DNA from: Desulfolithobacter dissulfuricans
Lineage (GTDB): Bacteria; Desulfobacterota; Desulfobulbia; Desulfobulbales; Desulfobulbaceae
DNA: 64,000 nucleotides
Direction: 5' to 3'
Assembly (NCBI RefSeq): GCF_025998535.1
Contig: NZ_AP024233.1
Span: 434,001-498,000, forward strand
A program made the position numbers and the translations under genes. Below are positions 1-8,408 of the stretch, one piece after another (within the stretch, counting starts at the first letter, position 1; each line of letters opens with the position of its first letter). Under the pieces are notes generated by a model. The model ran no database searches and was not told where the DNA came from. It saw only the letters and a list, made by a program, of their open reading frames with translations.

Positions 1-201
1 TCCCGCGGTTTTCATGGCGGTCTGGATGCGGCGTTTCTCCTTGGCAGCAACCTCTTCCTCGAGCAGATGGTCAAGGAAAGCGACATAGGAGCTTTTTTCC
101 TCTTTTGCCTGCTGCACCACGGTATCAAGCACCTCGGCTGCCCGGCTGAGCTTCAGACGGGCGAGATTGTCCTGGAGTCGTTCGGAGGTCAACTGTTCCA
201 T
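1..201 (-). CDS. istB: IS21 helper ATPase IstB, N-terminal part (runs off the window)
   Basis: The first 67 codons of the AAA+ helper protein that works with IstA in IS21 transposition. The protein starts MEQLTSERLQDNL and continues with a charged helical segment, which fits the N-terminal domain of IstB; the Walker A region lies outside the window. The ATG at 199-201 overlaps the end of istA by 13 bp, the usual IS21 arrangement allowing coupled translation. Only the beginning is visible, so it is unknown whether the gene is intact. Confidence 0.85.
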   Translation of the reverse strand, partial: MEQLTSERLQDNLARLKLSRAAEVLDTVVQQAKEEKSSYVAFLDHLLEEEVAAKEKRRIQTAMKTAG

Positions 202-1457
202 GATCCACCTCCCTGAGCATAGCGTTCATACTCGGCAAGGGGCCGGTATTCCACCTGGGGAAAGAGACTGGAGGTGGTGAGCCCGCGGGTCGCCTTGCCC
301 TTGCGTCTGCCGTACTTGCGCTTGACCAGCTGCCTGTCGCGCTTGAGCTGTTCATAGAACAGTCGGTTGCCGATCAGTTCGTTTTTGCCCCGGGCCTCCT
401 CATAGGAGGCCAGTAGGACATTGTCATCATAGATCAGGATCCTGCGGTGTTTGATCTTGAGCATGACCTTTTTGCCGACCATTTTGTAGGGAACCAGATA
501 CCGGTTGCCATTGTAGGAGATCTGGCAGTCCTTGTAGACCTTGCGATAGATCTTGATCGAGGTGTCGTAGTCCGATGGCGGCAAGGAGGTGAGCGCTGCA
601 AGCTCCTGCTGCCAGCGTTCATATATCCGCTGACCGTGGGTACCGTGCCGGCGGCTGTTGGCTGTCTTGTCCAGCCATAGAGCGGCATCGCGGTTGAGCT
701 TTTCCAGGGAGGTGTAGACATATCCCCGCCAGAATCGCTGGCGGACATAATCCATGGGTCGTTCCGCCTTGCCCTTGACCCAGGGGCTGTAGGGGGGACA
801 GGCCCTGGGGGTAAAGTTGTAGTGACGGGCAAAATGGAGAAACTCGGTGTTGAATACGGCTTTGCCCTGTTTCCGGCCGGTGACCACTTGTTTCATGTTG
901 TCGTAAAGGATCTCGGCAGGCACACCCTGCAGGTAATGAAAGGCACGGATGTGGCAGTCCAGGAAGGTCTCCAGGGTGCACTGGTTGACGAACTCGATGT
1001 ACATGGCCCGGCTGTAGCCGAGAATCATCAGGAACATGTATTTGGTCGAGAAGGAACCGTCCGGGTTTTCGACCTGGAGGTCACCCCAGTCCACCTGGGC
1101 CTGACGGCCGGGCTCTGTCTCGAAGCGGGCATAGGCAAGGCGGCTGTGCCGCTCTTTGACCTTGCGGACATAATCGCGGAGTGTTTCGTATGAGCCTGTA
1201 TAGCCCATGTTCCGTATGCGGTCGAGAATCCAGGTGGCCCGATAGTCGTCTTCAGCCAGATAATCGTCGATTACCTGGCGGTAAGGATCCAGAATGGATT
1301 TCTGCCGCTTCTTCTTGCGGTATTGGGGCAATGTATTGCCCTCGATGTGTTTTTTGACCGTGTTTCGGTGAATGCCGAGTTTTTTGGCAATGGCTCGCAT
1401 ACTGAGTCCCTGCCGATGCAATGAAATGATGTCCATGAAAACCTCCGTTGAAATCAT
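189..1457 (-). CDS. istA: IS21-family transposase IstA
   Basis: DDE transposase of an IS21 element, 422 residues. An N-terminal helix-turn-helix (residues about 15-40, LSMRAIAKKLGIHRNTV) is followed by an rve-type integrase core. Likely acidic catalytic residues lie in QVDWGDLQ, in EILYDNMK and in KGKAERPMDYV. The start at 1457 is chosen because GGAGGTGA lies 8 bp upstream; a longer in-frame extension to 1559 would read through the element end and has no ribosome site. The stop overlaps the istB start by 13 bp. The gene looks intact, so the element may be active if istB is complete outside the window. Confidence 0.93.
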   Translation of the reverse strand: MISTEVFMDIISLHRQGLSMRAIAKKLGIHRNTVKKHIEGNTLPQYRKKKRQKSILDPYRQVIDDYLAEDDYRATWILDRIRNMGYTGSYETLRDYVRKVKERHSRLAYARFETEPGRQAQVDWGDLQVENPDGSFSTKYMFLMILGYSRAMYIEFVNQCTLETFLDCHIRAFHYLQGVPAEILYDNMKQVVTGRKQGKAVFNTEFLHFARHYNFTPRACPPYSPWVKGKAERPMDYVRQRFWRGYVYTSLEKLNRDAALWLDKTANSRRHGTHGQRIYERWQQELAALTSLPPSDYDTSIKIYRKVYKDCQISYNGNRYLVPYKMVGKKVMLKIKHRRILIYDDNVLLASYEEARGKNELIGNRLFYEQLKRDRQLVKRKYGRRKGKATRGLTTSSLFPQVEYRPLAEYERYAQGGGSWNS

Positions 1458-1500
1458 GACGCTCACCTCCTCGAAAGAGAAGGTAAACATCGATGGAGGT

Positions 1501-1544
1501 GGTACACTTTTCATTGCCATTTTTGGTACAGTTTTATTTTGCCA
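1501..1544. repeat. IS21 terminal transposase-binding repeats
   Basis: Two copies, about 19-20 bp each, of a sequence beginning GGTACA and ending TTGCCA lie at 1501-1519 and 1525-1544, between the istA start and the element tip at 1550. Multiple terminal repeats of this kind are a feature of IS21 ends. Confidence 0.7.
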
Positions 1545-1553
1545 TTGACACGC

Positions 1554-1625
1554 GATCAACTATTAAGCTGTGTGGCGCAAACGGAGCGCAGCGGAGTTTG
1601 CGTCCGAACGAGCGTCTTGTTGGGC
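1554..1625 (-). other. attC-like recombination site (integron cassette 59-base element)
   Basis: Read on the minus strand, this 72-bp site begins with the core GCCCAAC (matching RYYYAAC), followed by AAG and a strong imperfect hairpin (arms GCGCAAAC and GTTTGCG around a GC-rich loop). It ends with GTTGATC, close to GTTRRRY. It lies 57 bp downstream of the stop codon of the ATPase gene on the same strand, where a cassette's attC belongs. The second core differs from the consensus at one position, and the IS21 tip starts 4 bp beyond it. No integrase gene is in the window. The call rests on pattern matching only. Confidence 0.55.
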
Positions 1626-1682
1626 ATCGTGCAAACGGACCACGCATATTCTCTTGTTACACCCTTTTAAGCCCCATCACCT

Positions 1683-2828
1683 CTATGAGCCCTGGATGTA
1701 CACGGTAACGCGTCGCAGTACTATCAAAGCGAATTCTTGGTTCTCGGTAACGGAAAACATACTCTGACCCCCAAACCCTCGACCTCCAGCTCGGTAGAAA
1801 CCAATAAATGAAAACTGATGCAGCTTCTCTAGTGCCTCATTAGACGAAATTTGTGCCTCTGGATAATGCTTACTGAACGCAGACTCATATTCATCCTTAT
1901 CAAAATGCCACTTGCCGATAGCCCTTAACACATCCAAGTGTCTTTCATAGTCGGGAAGATGGGTATGAACCTCATCATCAATCTCCCTAACAAGATACTC
2001 GCTATACTCCACTCTCGCATTATGAACATCAACATTATCTATTTTATATAGATGTCCTTGCTCGACTTCACCAGAATCTATTCGTTGCTTATATTCTTTT
2101 AATGCCAAGTTTGCAAATTTAATTATATCGCGAGGACGAAGGTAGGTCCTATCCCTGATGTGATCGTATTTTGATTGATGACCCGGCATCTCTCGTTCTT
2201 CGTTAAATACATCACCCCAGTTGATGTTTTGTTTTTCTTCACCACCAAGAAGAACAGTAAATCTCCGATTCATCAAAGCTTTTAGTGTTTTTTTTGTTCT
2301 TGGAGTATCCCATTCAATTAAAGATACGTAGTTCTCCGTCATTTTGTTTTTATCTTCAAAATGAAGAGAGTCATATATATCATCACGAAGAAAAACGACA
2401 ACAAACAAGTTGATTCCCGCCTCTCGAGCTGCCAGGTTTATATCTCGACTAGCAAGAAGAAGTCCAATTAACCTACTCGAATATTCCGGAGAGGATTTAT
2501 TAAACCCGAGATCGAGTTGGTCAAATGCAATATAATATTTATGATTTGGATTCAGGCACCTCAGAATCGTTCTCAAGAAAGCAGCATTAACCTCTGGAAT
2601 TATTGTTGGGAGCTCTTCAACAGGAACTGATTCAGGAGAAATTCCTGCCTTAAGTATCTTCCAATCTAGCTCGAAGTGTGGCTTTAACCTCAACTCCTTT
2701 GTTGGGCTGAAGGTTTGTGTCAGATCTGGGTCTCGACTTCCATAAGTATCTACAACGAAGGCTTCTAACCTAAGCATATCCTCCATTGTTTCCTCGCTAA
2801 TTGGAAGGGAATTATCTTGATTTAGAGC
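1683..2828 (-). pseudogene. Sll1717-type P-loop ATPase, C-terminal fragment (gene split by IS)
   Basis: C-terminal 378 residues of a P-loop ATPase whose first 112 residues lie at 4623-4958. Removing the IS at 2829-4622 and one copy of the 9-bp target duplication joins both parts in frame: the duplication itself encodes A-L-N, followed here by QDNSLPISEE. The rebuilt protein is 490 residues. The segment contains IAFDQLDLGF (about 63 residues into the fragment) in the position of a Walker B/sensor strand, then a helical C-terminal half. It resembles the Sll1717-family ATPases, whose biological role is not well established to my knowledge. An attC-like site follows the stop codon, suggesting a gene cassette. 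The fragment could still be translated from internal starts, but it lacks Walker A. Confidence 0.8.
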
Positions 2829-4622
2829 CAGCAATTCCCGTTATGCCCGGAACGCATAAATAATGCGGCTTCCGGGAGAGCGGTTTCGTAAACTTCTGTG
2901 TCGTAGCATGGTGTAATCACAACATAATTTTTTCTCAAGAACTTGATTTTTTACTTGACATGGCTGAAAAGATCGGCGGCATTTTTCTTTGTAATATCAA
3001 TTCGTTACAAGGAGATATGCCATGTCGACACTCAGCAGATTCATTCGCAACTACCGTAACAGCGGAAAAACATTTCGTCGGATAAAAATGCGCTGTCACC
3101 TCAATGCCGATACCTTGTATTCCCGCATACGCGAGGATTTTAACCGAGTGGTGGATCATCGGGCCGCCAACAGTTCAATATCTTTGCCCGATGTACTGAT
3201 GTCCGGTTTTGCCATGTTTTGCCTGAAAGATCCATCGCTGCTTGCTTTTGATGAACGGCGCCGGGAAGAGCCCGACAGCCTGCAGGGAGTATTCGGTGTC
3301 AGCCGCATCCCCAGCGACAGCCAGATGCGCACTGTTCTGGATGAGGTTTCCGTCAGGGATCTGCGTCGTCCGTTCAAAAGTATTTTTGCCCAGCTTCAGC
3401 GTGGCAAGGTACTGGAGAAGATGACCTGGCTGGGCGGATATTATCTTCTTGCCCTGGACGGCACCGGTATTTACACCTCTGAAAAGATGGGCTCCGACTA
3501 TTGCCTGAGCAAGAGGAAGCGCAACGGCAAGGTCGAATATTACCAACAGATGTTTGCCGGGGCCTTTGTCCATCCGGACCGTTCGGAAGTGATTCCCACC
3601 TGCCCGGAGATGATCGTCAAGCAGGACGGCAGCAGCAAGAACGACTGTGAACGAAATGCGGCCAAGCGTTACCTGACTGATTTCCGGCGCGAGCATCCCC
3701 ATCTCAAGACCATTGTCATTGAAGATGCCCTGGCGTCCAACGCGCCGCATATCCAGGAGTTGCAGAAACATGACCTGCGCTACATCCTCGGGGCCAAGCC
3801 CAAGGATCATGAGAATCTGTACCAATCGGTCGACGAGGCGGCTGACAGGGGCGAAATCACCGAGTTGCACATAGCGGATTCCAACAAGACCAATGTGCAC
3901 CATTGCTTTCGTTTTCTCAACAATGTTCCCCTCAACAAGTCCAGCAAGGATTCTCTGACGGTCAACTTCCTGGAATACTGGGAGACGGACAGTGAAGGTA
4001 ACGTAAAGAACCGGTTCGGCTGGGTGACGGACATCCCGATCAGCGGGGAAAACGCCTTTGACATCATGCGTGCCGGCCGTGCCCGGTGGCGGATCGAGAA
4101 TGAGACGTTCAATACCTTGAAAAACCAGGGCTACAACCTGGAGCACAACTATGGACTCGGCAAGAAGCACCTGAGCGCTGTTTTTGCCCATCTGATGCTG
4201 CTGGCCTTCTTGGTGGATCAGGTTCAGCAGATGTGTTGTCCGCTGTTCCAGGCGGCCCAGGCAAAATATAGAACGAGACGGTACCTCTGGGAACGAGTTC
4301 GCAGCTGCTTTAATGAGAATTTCGTCCCGTCAATGGAGCTGATACTCCACTGTATCGTCAACGGCGTCCGCAAGCCGAAACTGGAGTTCCAATGGGAGTG
4401 AGTCGCCGATCGAAAAAATCAGGTTGTCAAAGAACGTATTCTTGCGGACAACATCCGGAAGGATGACTGGAGAAGTACGTCAAAAATTCGGTTTTTTCTC
4501 CGGGAAAACCGCCTTCCCTGTCGTTTCATGCCGAAAATCGACAGGAAACTTGGACAACAGGGTCAAAATTTCTCAAATCGTCCTGTTCGCTGGTTGAGCA
4601 GGGGGCAAATCGGGAACTGCTG
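2829..4622 (+). mobile_element. IS4-like insertion sequence, copy 1, complete (1794 bp)
   Basis: Complete element with 12-bp imperfect terminal inverted repeats (CAGCAATTCCCG at the left, CAGCAGTTCCCG on the opposite strand at the right). It is flanked by a perfect 9-bp target duplication, ATTTAGAGC, at 2820-2828 and 4623-4631. It carries one transposase gene. A second copy of exactly the same length lies in opposite orientation at 50988-52781 and encodes an identical protein. It interrupts the ATPase gene. Confidence 0.95.
3022..4401 (+). CDS. IS4-like DDE transposase (copy 1)
   Basis: 459-residue transposase of the DDE_Tnp_1/IS4 type. The likely first acidic residue is in YYLLALDGTGIY (about residue 145), another in KTIVIEDALASN (about 240), and the C-terminal signature ARWRIENETFNTLKNQGYN (about 360) contains the conserved glutamate. 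The start has AAGGAGATATGCC directly upstream. The protein is identical to the one at 51209-52588, so both copies moved recently or are kept alike by recombination. An antisense frame through the gene (3175-4191) is long but is a shadow. Confidence 0.95.
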   Translation: MSTLSRFIRNYRNSGKTFRRIKMRCHLNADTLYSRIREDFNRVVDHRAANSSISLPDVLMSGFAMFCLKDPSLLAFDERRREEPDSLQGVFGVSRIPSDSQMRTVLDEVSVRDLRRPFKSIFAQLQRGKVLEKMTWLGGYYLLALDGTGIYTSEKMGSDYCLSKRKRNGKVEYYQQMFAGAFVHPDRSEVIPTCPEMIVKQDGSSKNDCERNAAKRYLTDFRREHPHLKTIVIEDALASNAPHIQELQKHDLRYILGAKPKDHENLYQSVDEAADRGEITELHIADSNKTNVHHCFRFLNNVPLNKSSKDSLTVNFLEYWETDSEGNVKNRFGWVTDIPISGENAFDIMRAGRARWRIENETFNTLKNQGYNLEHNYGLGKKHLSAVFAHLMLLAFLVDQVQQMCCPLFQAAQAKYRTRRYLWERVRSCFNENFVPSMELILHCIVNGVRKPKLEFQWE

Positions 4623-4958
4623 ATTTAGAGCTATCTTGGCTACAGATAACAATATAAGGTACTTCCAGCTATGTGTGTATTTATCAAAATCCGGTATACC
4701 AATACGGGCTTGCCGCTCATGATGGTGCCATGGGTAGTCAGAAAATGTGTGCCCGTATGAAAAAAAGGATGGTTCTCTTGTTGTTATAATTTTTTTAAAT
4801 ATTGCAGTTTTTCCACTTCCTTTCTTTCCAATGACCATATGCCGGCGCATCGACATTACATCGACATATGCATCATGGTCTTCAAAGGCTCGGAGTAGAA
4901 TCGCGTCGTTGTCTGCGTCTGTCCCACCAAAACTTTCGATTTCCTTGATTGGTTTCAT
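4623..4958 (-). pseudogene. Sll1717-type P-loop ATPase, N-terminal fragment (gene split by IS)
   Basis: First 112 residues of the ATPase interrupted by the IS4-like element. They contain the family-typical opening FGGTDADND, a Walker A motif GKKGSGKT at about residues 44-51, and the conserved stretch YGHTFSDYPWHHH followed by FDKYTHSWKYLI. After residue 112 the frame runs about 19 codons into the IS and stops. The start ATG has AAGGAGAT upstream. Immediately beyond that, 19 bp from the ATG, lies GTTGGGC (4978-4984, minus strand), the form of an integron core site, so the short leader looks like that of a gene cassette. Confidence 0.8.
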
Positions 4959-4977
4959 GTTTATCTCCTTTTATCAA

Positions 4978-4984
4978 GCCCAAC
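4978..4984 (-). other. Candidate integron core box upstream of ATPase gene
   Basis: GTTGGGC on the minus strand matches GTTRRRY and sits 19 bp before the ATPase start codon, with only a ribosome-binding site between. Upstream on the same strand is a short hairpin (arms GTCTGT and ACAGAC). Together with the attC-like site after the gene this would delimit a single cassette of about 3.3 kb including the later IS insertion. Confidence 0.4.
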
Positions 4985-5203
4985 GAGTCTGTAGAAAAAC
5001 CCTTTTCACAGACCACATTTTTCTTATTTGGTGATTTTTACTGGGCCGGACTGGATTAATTCACTGCCAAGACTCATTTTTTCTCTGTTGCCGCTACATG
5101 AACCAGCCTCTGTCATGTTGCTTTGGCTTCTTTTATCGTTATTTCCAGTAGATACTCCCGCAAATCAGTACATTACGCAAAGCCTGCCCCATAACGATGC
5201 ACC

Positions 5204-5775
5204 TTCTTCAAATTGTGGACTATGGATCTTATGGGGTGAAAGCCCCCTGTATGTAAACCCTGTTACTGTCGTGAGACAGGAGCATAAATACTAGTCGAAG
5301 GCAAGGACGATCTCGCGAGGGCTCGTCTGAAGGAGCCGGAGCGGAGCGGAGACCATGAGCCGAAGGCGAAAGCGACTGTAGGGAGCGGTAACCCGGAGTA
5401 CAACGCTATGAGCCGATGAACAGAAATGGCATACAAGGCCCGGTTTCCGGGTAAGTCAGCACAACATGACGAAGCCCTGGGTTTGGGAGATAGGGTAAAT
5501 GCCGCGGTTGTGTAGTGAAAGATCACGTCCTTATCCGGGGGCAGGCCTGCCCGGCGTGCGGTCCAGTTAACTCTGGACAGCGTCCTGCATGGAAACATGC
5601 CGGATGATCAGGCAGGAGTCAGCAGCGGTCATAGTAGCTCCACCATGCGGAGCGAAGGACCAAACCCAGAGGAAGGGAAAGGCCCGGCAAGCTCGGTTTC
5701 CACATCGAACCCGGACGGGGGAGTGGCTGACCGGCGCGTTACCGGTAATTCTGACCCGAATGAAAACCTGCTTTT
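5204..5775 (+). mobile_element. Group II intron fragment (5' RNA domains, no reverse transcriptase)
   Basis: The stretch resembles the structured 5' part of a bacterial group II intron. It has GC-rich paired segments, the GAAAGC-type and GGAGCGGTAACCCGG-type blocks usual in domain I, and later a leader of the kind found just before intron reverse transcriptases (CATAGTAGCTCC, then CGGAGCGAAGG). No reverse transcriptase frame follows. Instead the sequence passes at about 5780-5800 into an IS remnant. The exact 5' boundary is not clear. Recognition is by general resemblance to such introns, not by alignment. Confidence 0.55.
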
Positions 5776-5800
5776 AAATAAATCTGTCCCCTTTTTCCTG

Positions 5801-6210
5801 GTAGATCAGGTTCAGCAGATGTGTTGTCCGCTGTTCAAGGCGGCCCGGGCAAAATATGCAACGAGACGGTACCTCTGGGAACGAATTCGCAGCTGCTTTA
5901 ATGAGAATTTCGTCCCGTCAATGGAGCTGATACTCGACTGTATCGTCAACGGCGTCCGCAAGCCGAAACTGGAGTTCCAATGGGAGTGAGTCGCCGATCG
6001 AAAAAATCAGGTTGTCAAAGAACGTACCCTTCCGGACAACATCCGGAAGGATGACAGGAGAAGTACGTCAAAAATTCGGTTTTTTCTTCGGAAAAACCGC
6101 CTTCCCTGTCGTTTCATGCCAAAAATCGACAGGAAATTTGGACAACAGGGTCAAAATTTCTCAAATGGTCCTGTTCGCTGGTTGAGCAGGGGGCAAACCG
6201 GGAACTGCTG
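5801..6210 (+). pseudogene. 3' remnant of an IS4-like element (transposase tail and right end)
   Basis: The last 60 or so codons of a transposase nearly the same as the one at 3022-4401 (from LVDQVQQMCCPLF to the FQWE end), followed by the same 3' flank and right tip CGGGAACTGCTG at 6199-6210. Several base differences (for example AAG for CAG, GCA for AGA codons) show it is a diverged relative and not a recent copy. The 5' three quarters are missing. The frame is joined artificially to upstream intron-like sequence. Confidence 0.85.
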
Positions 6211-6350
6211 GTTAATTAACATGTAGCGTCCCGCTTGATTACATACCTAGGAGGAGTTACCCTTTATTTCGTGCCAGACACCTGCTCAAGGGTGTCCTGG
6301 AGCCAGTTCTGTGAAAGGGATTTTTCATCCCTTTCGTCACGGACAGCTTG

Positions 6351-6430
6351 AGTTGCTTCCTCTGGCTCTGGCAAGGCTGCGAAGCACCCGCGTAGCGGGC
6401 CTGGCCTTGCCAGATCCAGAGGAAGCAACT
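6351..6430. repeat. 80-bp hairpin ahead of the IS481 transposase
   Basis: Perfect 15-bp arms (AGTTGCTTCCTCTGG and its complement) are followed inward by further pairing (GGCAAGGC with GCCTTGCC). The hairpin ends 53 bp before the transposase ATG at 6484. There is no T tract on the plus side. It could be a terminator-like shield against outside transcription or a leftover of an earlier element. Confidence 0.6.
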
Positions 6431-6483
6431 AGATGGAACCATGAACAAAGCAAAAGGATTGTCTTTCTGTTAGCTGTGTTACC

Positions 6484-7470
6484 ATGAAAGTCACCCTGCA
6501 TAAAAACGCACGGACTACTCCTGCCATACGTCGAGAGATCCAGCAGTCCAATCTGTCGGAAAGAGCCCTGGCTGCAAAATATGGTATCAGCAGGTCAACG
6601 GCCAGGAAATGGAAAAAGCGCGACTTTGTCGAAGACAAGTCGCATCGGCCGCATAACCTTCGTGCCACCCTCAGTCCTGTTGAGGAGGAGATTGTCGTCG
6701 AACTGAGGAAATCTCTGCTCCTGTCCCTGGATGACCTGCTGGCGGTCGTTCGGGAATTCATCAACCCCGGTATGTCGCGCTCTGCCCTGGACAGGTGCCT
6801 GCGGAGACATGGGGTGTCCAGGCTGGCGGACCTGGTACCCAAAGAGGACAAGGAGCGGAAGAAGGTAAAGTCCTTTAAGTCGTACAAACCAGGATATGTC
6901 CATGTCGACGTGAAATATCTCCCCAGGATGCCAGGCGAATCCCAGCGGAAATATCTCTTTGCCGCCATAGACCGGGCTACCAGATGGGTGTATATTGAGA
7001 TCAGAGCATCCAAATCAGCAGCCTCGGCAAAGGGATTTCTGAAAAACCTGATTGAGAAGGCCCCTTTTCGGGTCAGGACCATCCTGACGGATAATGGCAA
7101 GGAGTTCACGGATCGGTTCTGCGCCCACGGAGAAAGGAAACCAACAGGACAGCATCCTTTTGACAAGGTATGCACAGAGCACCAGATAGATCATCGCCTC
7201 ATCAGGCCAAAACACCCGCAGACCAACGGCATGGTCGAGAGGTTCAATGCCAGAATAGCCGAGGTCGTTGGCCAGACCAGGTTCCGATCTGCCCGACATC
7301 TCAAGGATACCTTGACTGATTACTGCCGGATATACAATCATCACATTCCACAGAAAAACCTCGGCCACATAACGCCGATCCAGGCCCTGAAACAATGGCG
7401 GAAAAGCAATCCAGAGCTCTTTAAAAAATCTGTTTACAATCTCTCGGGACCCGACAATTACATTCAATAA
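6484..7470 (+). CDS. IS481-family transposase
   Basis: 328-residue transposase with an N-terminal helix-turn-helix region (LSERALAAKYGISRSTARKW, about residues 25-45) and an rve core. Catalytic-type acidic residues lie in YVHVDVKYLP (about 140), ILTDNGKEF (about 200) and NGMVERFNARI (about 243), the D-D-E order of IS481. The coding frame is intact. The stop is only 2 bp from the stop of the convergent SET-domain gene, so the right end of the element must lie in or next to that gene. I could not define matching terminal repeats, so the element boundaries are open. Confidence 0.9.
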   Translation: MKVTLHKNARTTPAIRREIQQSNLSERALAAKYGISRSTARKWKKRDFVEDKSHRPHNLRATLSPVEEEIVVELRKSLLLSLDDLLAVVREFINPGMSRSALDRCLRRHGVSRLADLVPKEDKERKKVKSFKSYKPGYVHVDVKYLPRMPGESQRKYLFAAIDRATRWVYIEIRASKSAASAKGFLKNLIEKAPFRVRTILTDNGKEFTDRFCAHGERKPTGQHPFDKVCTEHQIDHRLIRPKHPQTNGMVERFNARIAEVVGQTRFRSARHLKDTLTDYCRIYNHHIPQKNLGHITPIQALKQWRKSNPELFKKSVYNLSGPDNYIQ

Positions 7471-7472
7471 CT

Positions 7473-7949
7473 CTACACTTTCTCGCATGAATGCTTGGCA
7501 TCCAACTCAAGTAGGTAAGGAGCCACAAAGCCTTCATACTCTTTCTTTTTTTTGTCTGGTAAATCTTTCCATCCTGTAATTCTACCGCGACATCGCTTAG
7601 AGCCACACATGCATTTCTTCGGAAAATAGTCAACAATATAATTTCTCATGGCATAATCGAAAGTTATTTCTTCGTTAACAATGATGTCCTTCATTGTGAC
7701 AAAATCATGTGCACCAGTTTTATTTACACTAATACCACAATTGGGGTCACAGGAATGATTAACCTTAATTATCAGCCCTGCGTGAAGTACATACTCATTT
7801 ACGCCTATCTGTGAAGCATGAGAGTGATTTCCATTCAGTGATTCTTTAATTACTCCAACCATTACTATGTCGCCAATCTTAAATAATTTGGTGGCGAAAA
7901 TACCTTCTCCCTTTCCGGAAGACTTCCTTAACTCAAACCCGTCTTTCAT
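7473..7949 (-). CDS. SET-domain protein (lysine methyltransferase-like)
   Basis: 158-residue protein with a compact SET domain. GKGEGIFATKLFKIGD at the start matches the first SET strand, LIIKVNHSCDPNCGI (about residues 58-72) is the NHSCxPN motif that helps bind S-adenosylmethionine, and EEITFDYA (about 93-100) is the second signature. The Cys-rich tail CMCGSKRCRG (about 113-122) resembles a post-SET zinc site. It probably methylates a protein lysine, but no substrate is suggested by the context. The ATG has GAGG upstream, and GTTAGGT (integron core form) lies 18 bp before it, as with the ATPase gene. Its 3' end abuts the IS481 gene, so the C-terminus may be slightly altered by insertion. 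Confidence 0.85.
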   Translation of the reverse strand: MKDGFELRKSSGKGEGIFATKLFKIGDIVMVGVIKESLNGNHSHASQIGVNEYVLHAGLIIKVNHSCDPNCGISVNKTGAHDFVTMKDIIVNEEITFDYAMRNYIVDYFPKKCMCGSKRCRGRITGWKDLPDKKKKEYEGFVAPYLLELDAKHSCEKV

Positions 7950-7967
7950 AATGTTGCCTCATTAAAA

Positions 7968-7974
7968 ACCTAAC
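7968..7974 (-). other. Candidate integron core box upstream of the SET gene
   Basis: GTTAGGT on the minus strand fits GTTRRRY and lies 18 bp before the SET-gene ATG, almost the same spacing as the box before the ATPase gene. No full attC could be drawn here. The match alone is short and could be chance. Confidence 0.3.
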
Positions 7975-8212
7975 AAGTAATTATACAGGTATGGATAACC
8001 TACATCGACCTGGTCATGTTAACAGTGACCTGAATCAGTGACACCCCAAACCCCAGTGGCCCATGAACGCCGCTGAGGCCATTTTTTAGGGGTTCAACCA
8101 TTGTACACGTGGCCTGATTCAAGCTATACGGCGATCATGCCACCATGATCTTTGAAAATCTGACAATATTTTCCCTGAATCCGTGACGGAAAAATTAGGT
8201 CCTTTCTGGTTT

Positions 8213-8407
8213 TCAGTGGGTATCCGGGTACAGCTCGAGGCCACCAAGGTGAAAGAGAATGGCGGTCCTCAAGCGGACTTTGTTCCGAAAGCCACAGGCT
8301 GTTTTTTGCAGAGTTGCAATCCTGGAATTGATTCCCTCTGCGGTGGCATTGGTAATGCGATGTTTAAAATAACTTATGATTCCAGATAGATGTTTCTTCA
8401 GGGTATT
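8213..8407 (-). pseudogene. ISL3-family transposase, C-terminal remnant
   Basis: On the minus strand a frame of about 60 codons reads LKKHLSGIISYFKHRITNA, continues through the ISL3-typical AEGINSRIATLQKTACGFRN, and ends GGLELYPDTH followed by a stop at 8213. This is the end of the DDE domain, including the catalytic-type glutamate in AEGIN. Upstream the frame is replaced by the fold-back repeat starting at 8409, and nothing of the N-terminal two thirds is left. The 240 bp between this stop and the SET gene (7975-8212) contain no gene and may include an ISL3 end. Confidence 0.8.
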
Positions 8408-8408
8408 T

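Larger units (their letters stand above)
1..1550 (-). mobile_element. IS21-family element, partial (right part)
   Basis: The element carries istA and the start of istB on the minus strand and continues past the left edge of the window. Its right end is at about 1550, where the minus strand reads TGTCAATGGC. Just inside are two related terminal sequences (1501-1519 and 1525-1544), each starting GGTACA and ending TTGCCA on the plus strand. Such repeated ends are typical transposase-binding sites of IS21 elements. The element abuts the attC-like site at 1554-1625. The left end and target duplication cannot be seen. Confidence 0.85.

Noticed and set aside
3175-4191. A 338-codon open frame antisense to the IS4-like transposase
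   Set aside because: Shadow frame, present identically in both IS copies.
5263-5598. A 111-codon minus-strand open frame
   Set aside because: It is antisense to structured group II intron RNA and has no recognisable domain.
8183-8389. A 68-codon plus-strand open frame
   Set aside because: It is the shadow of the ISL3 transposase remnant on the minus strand.
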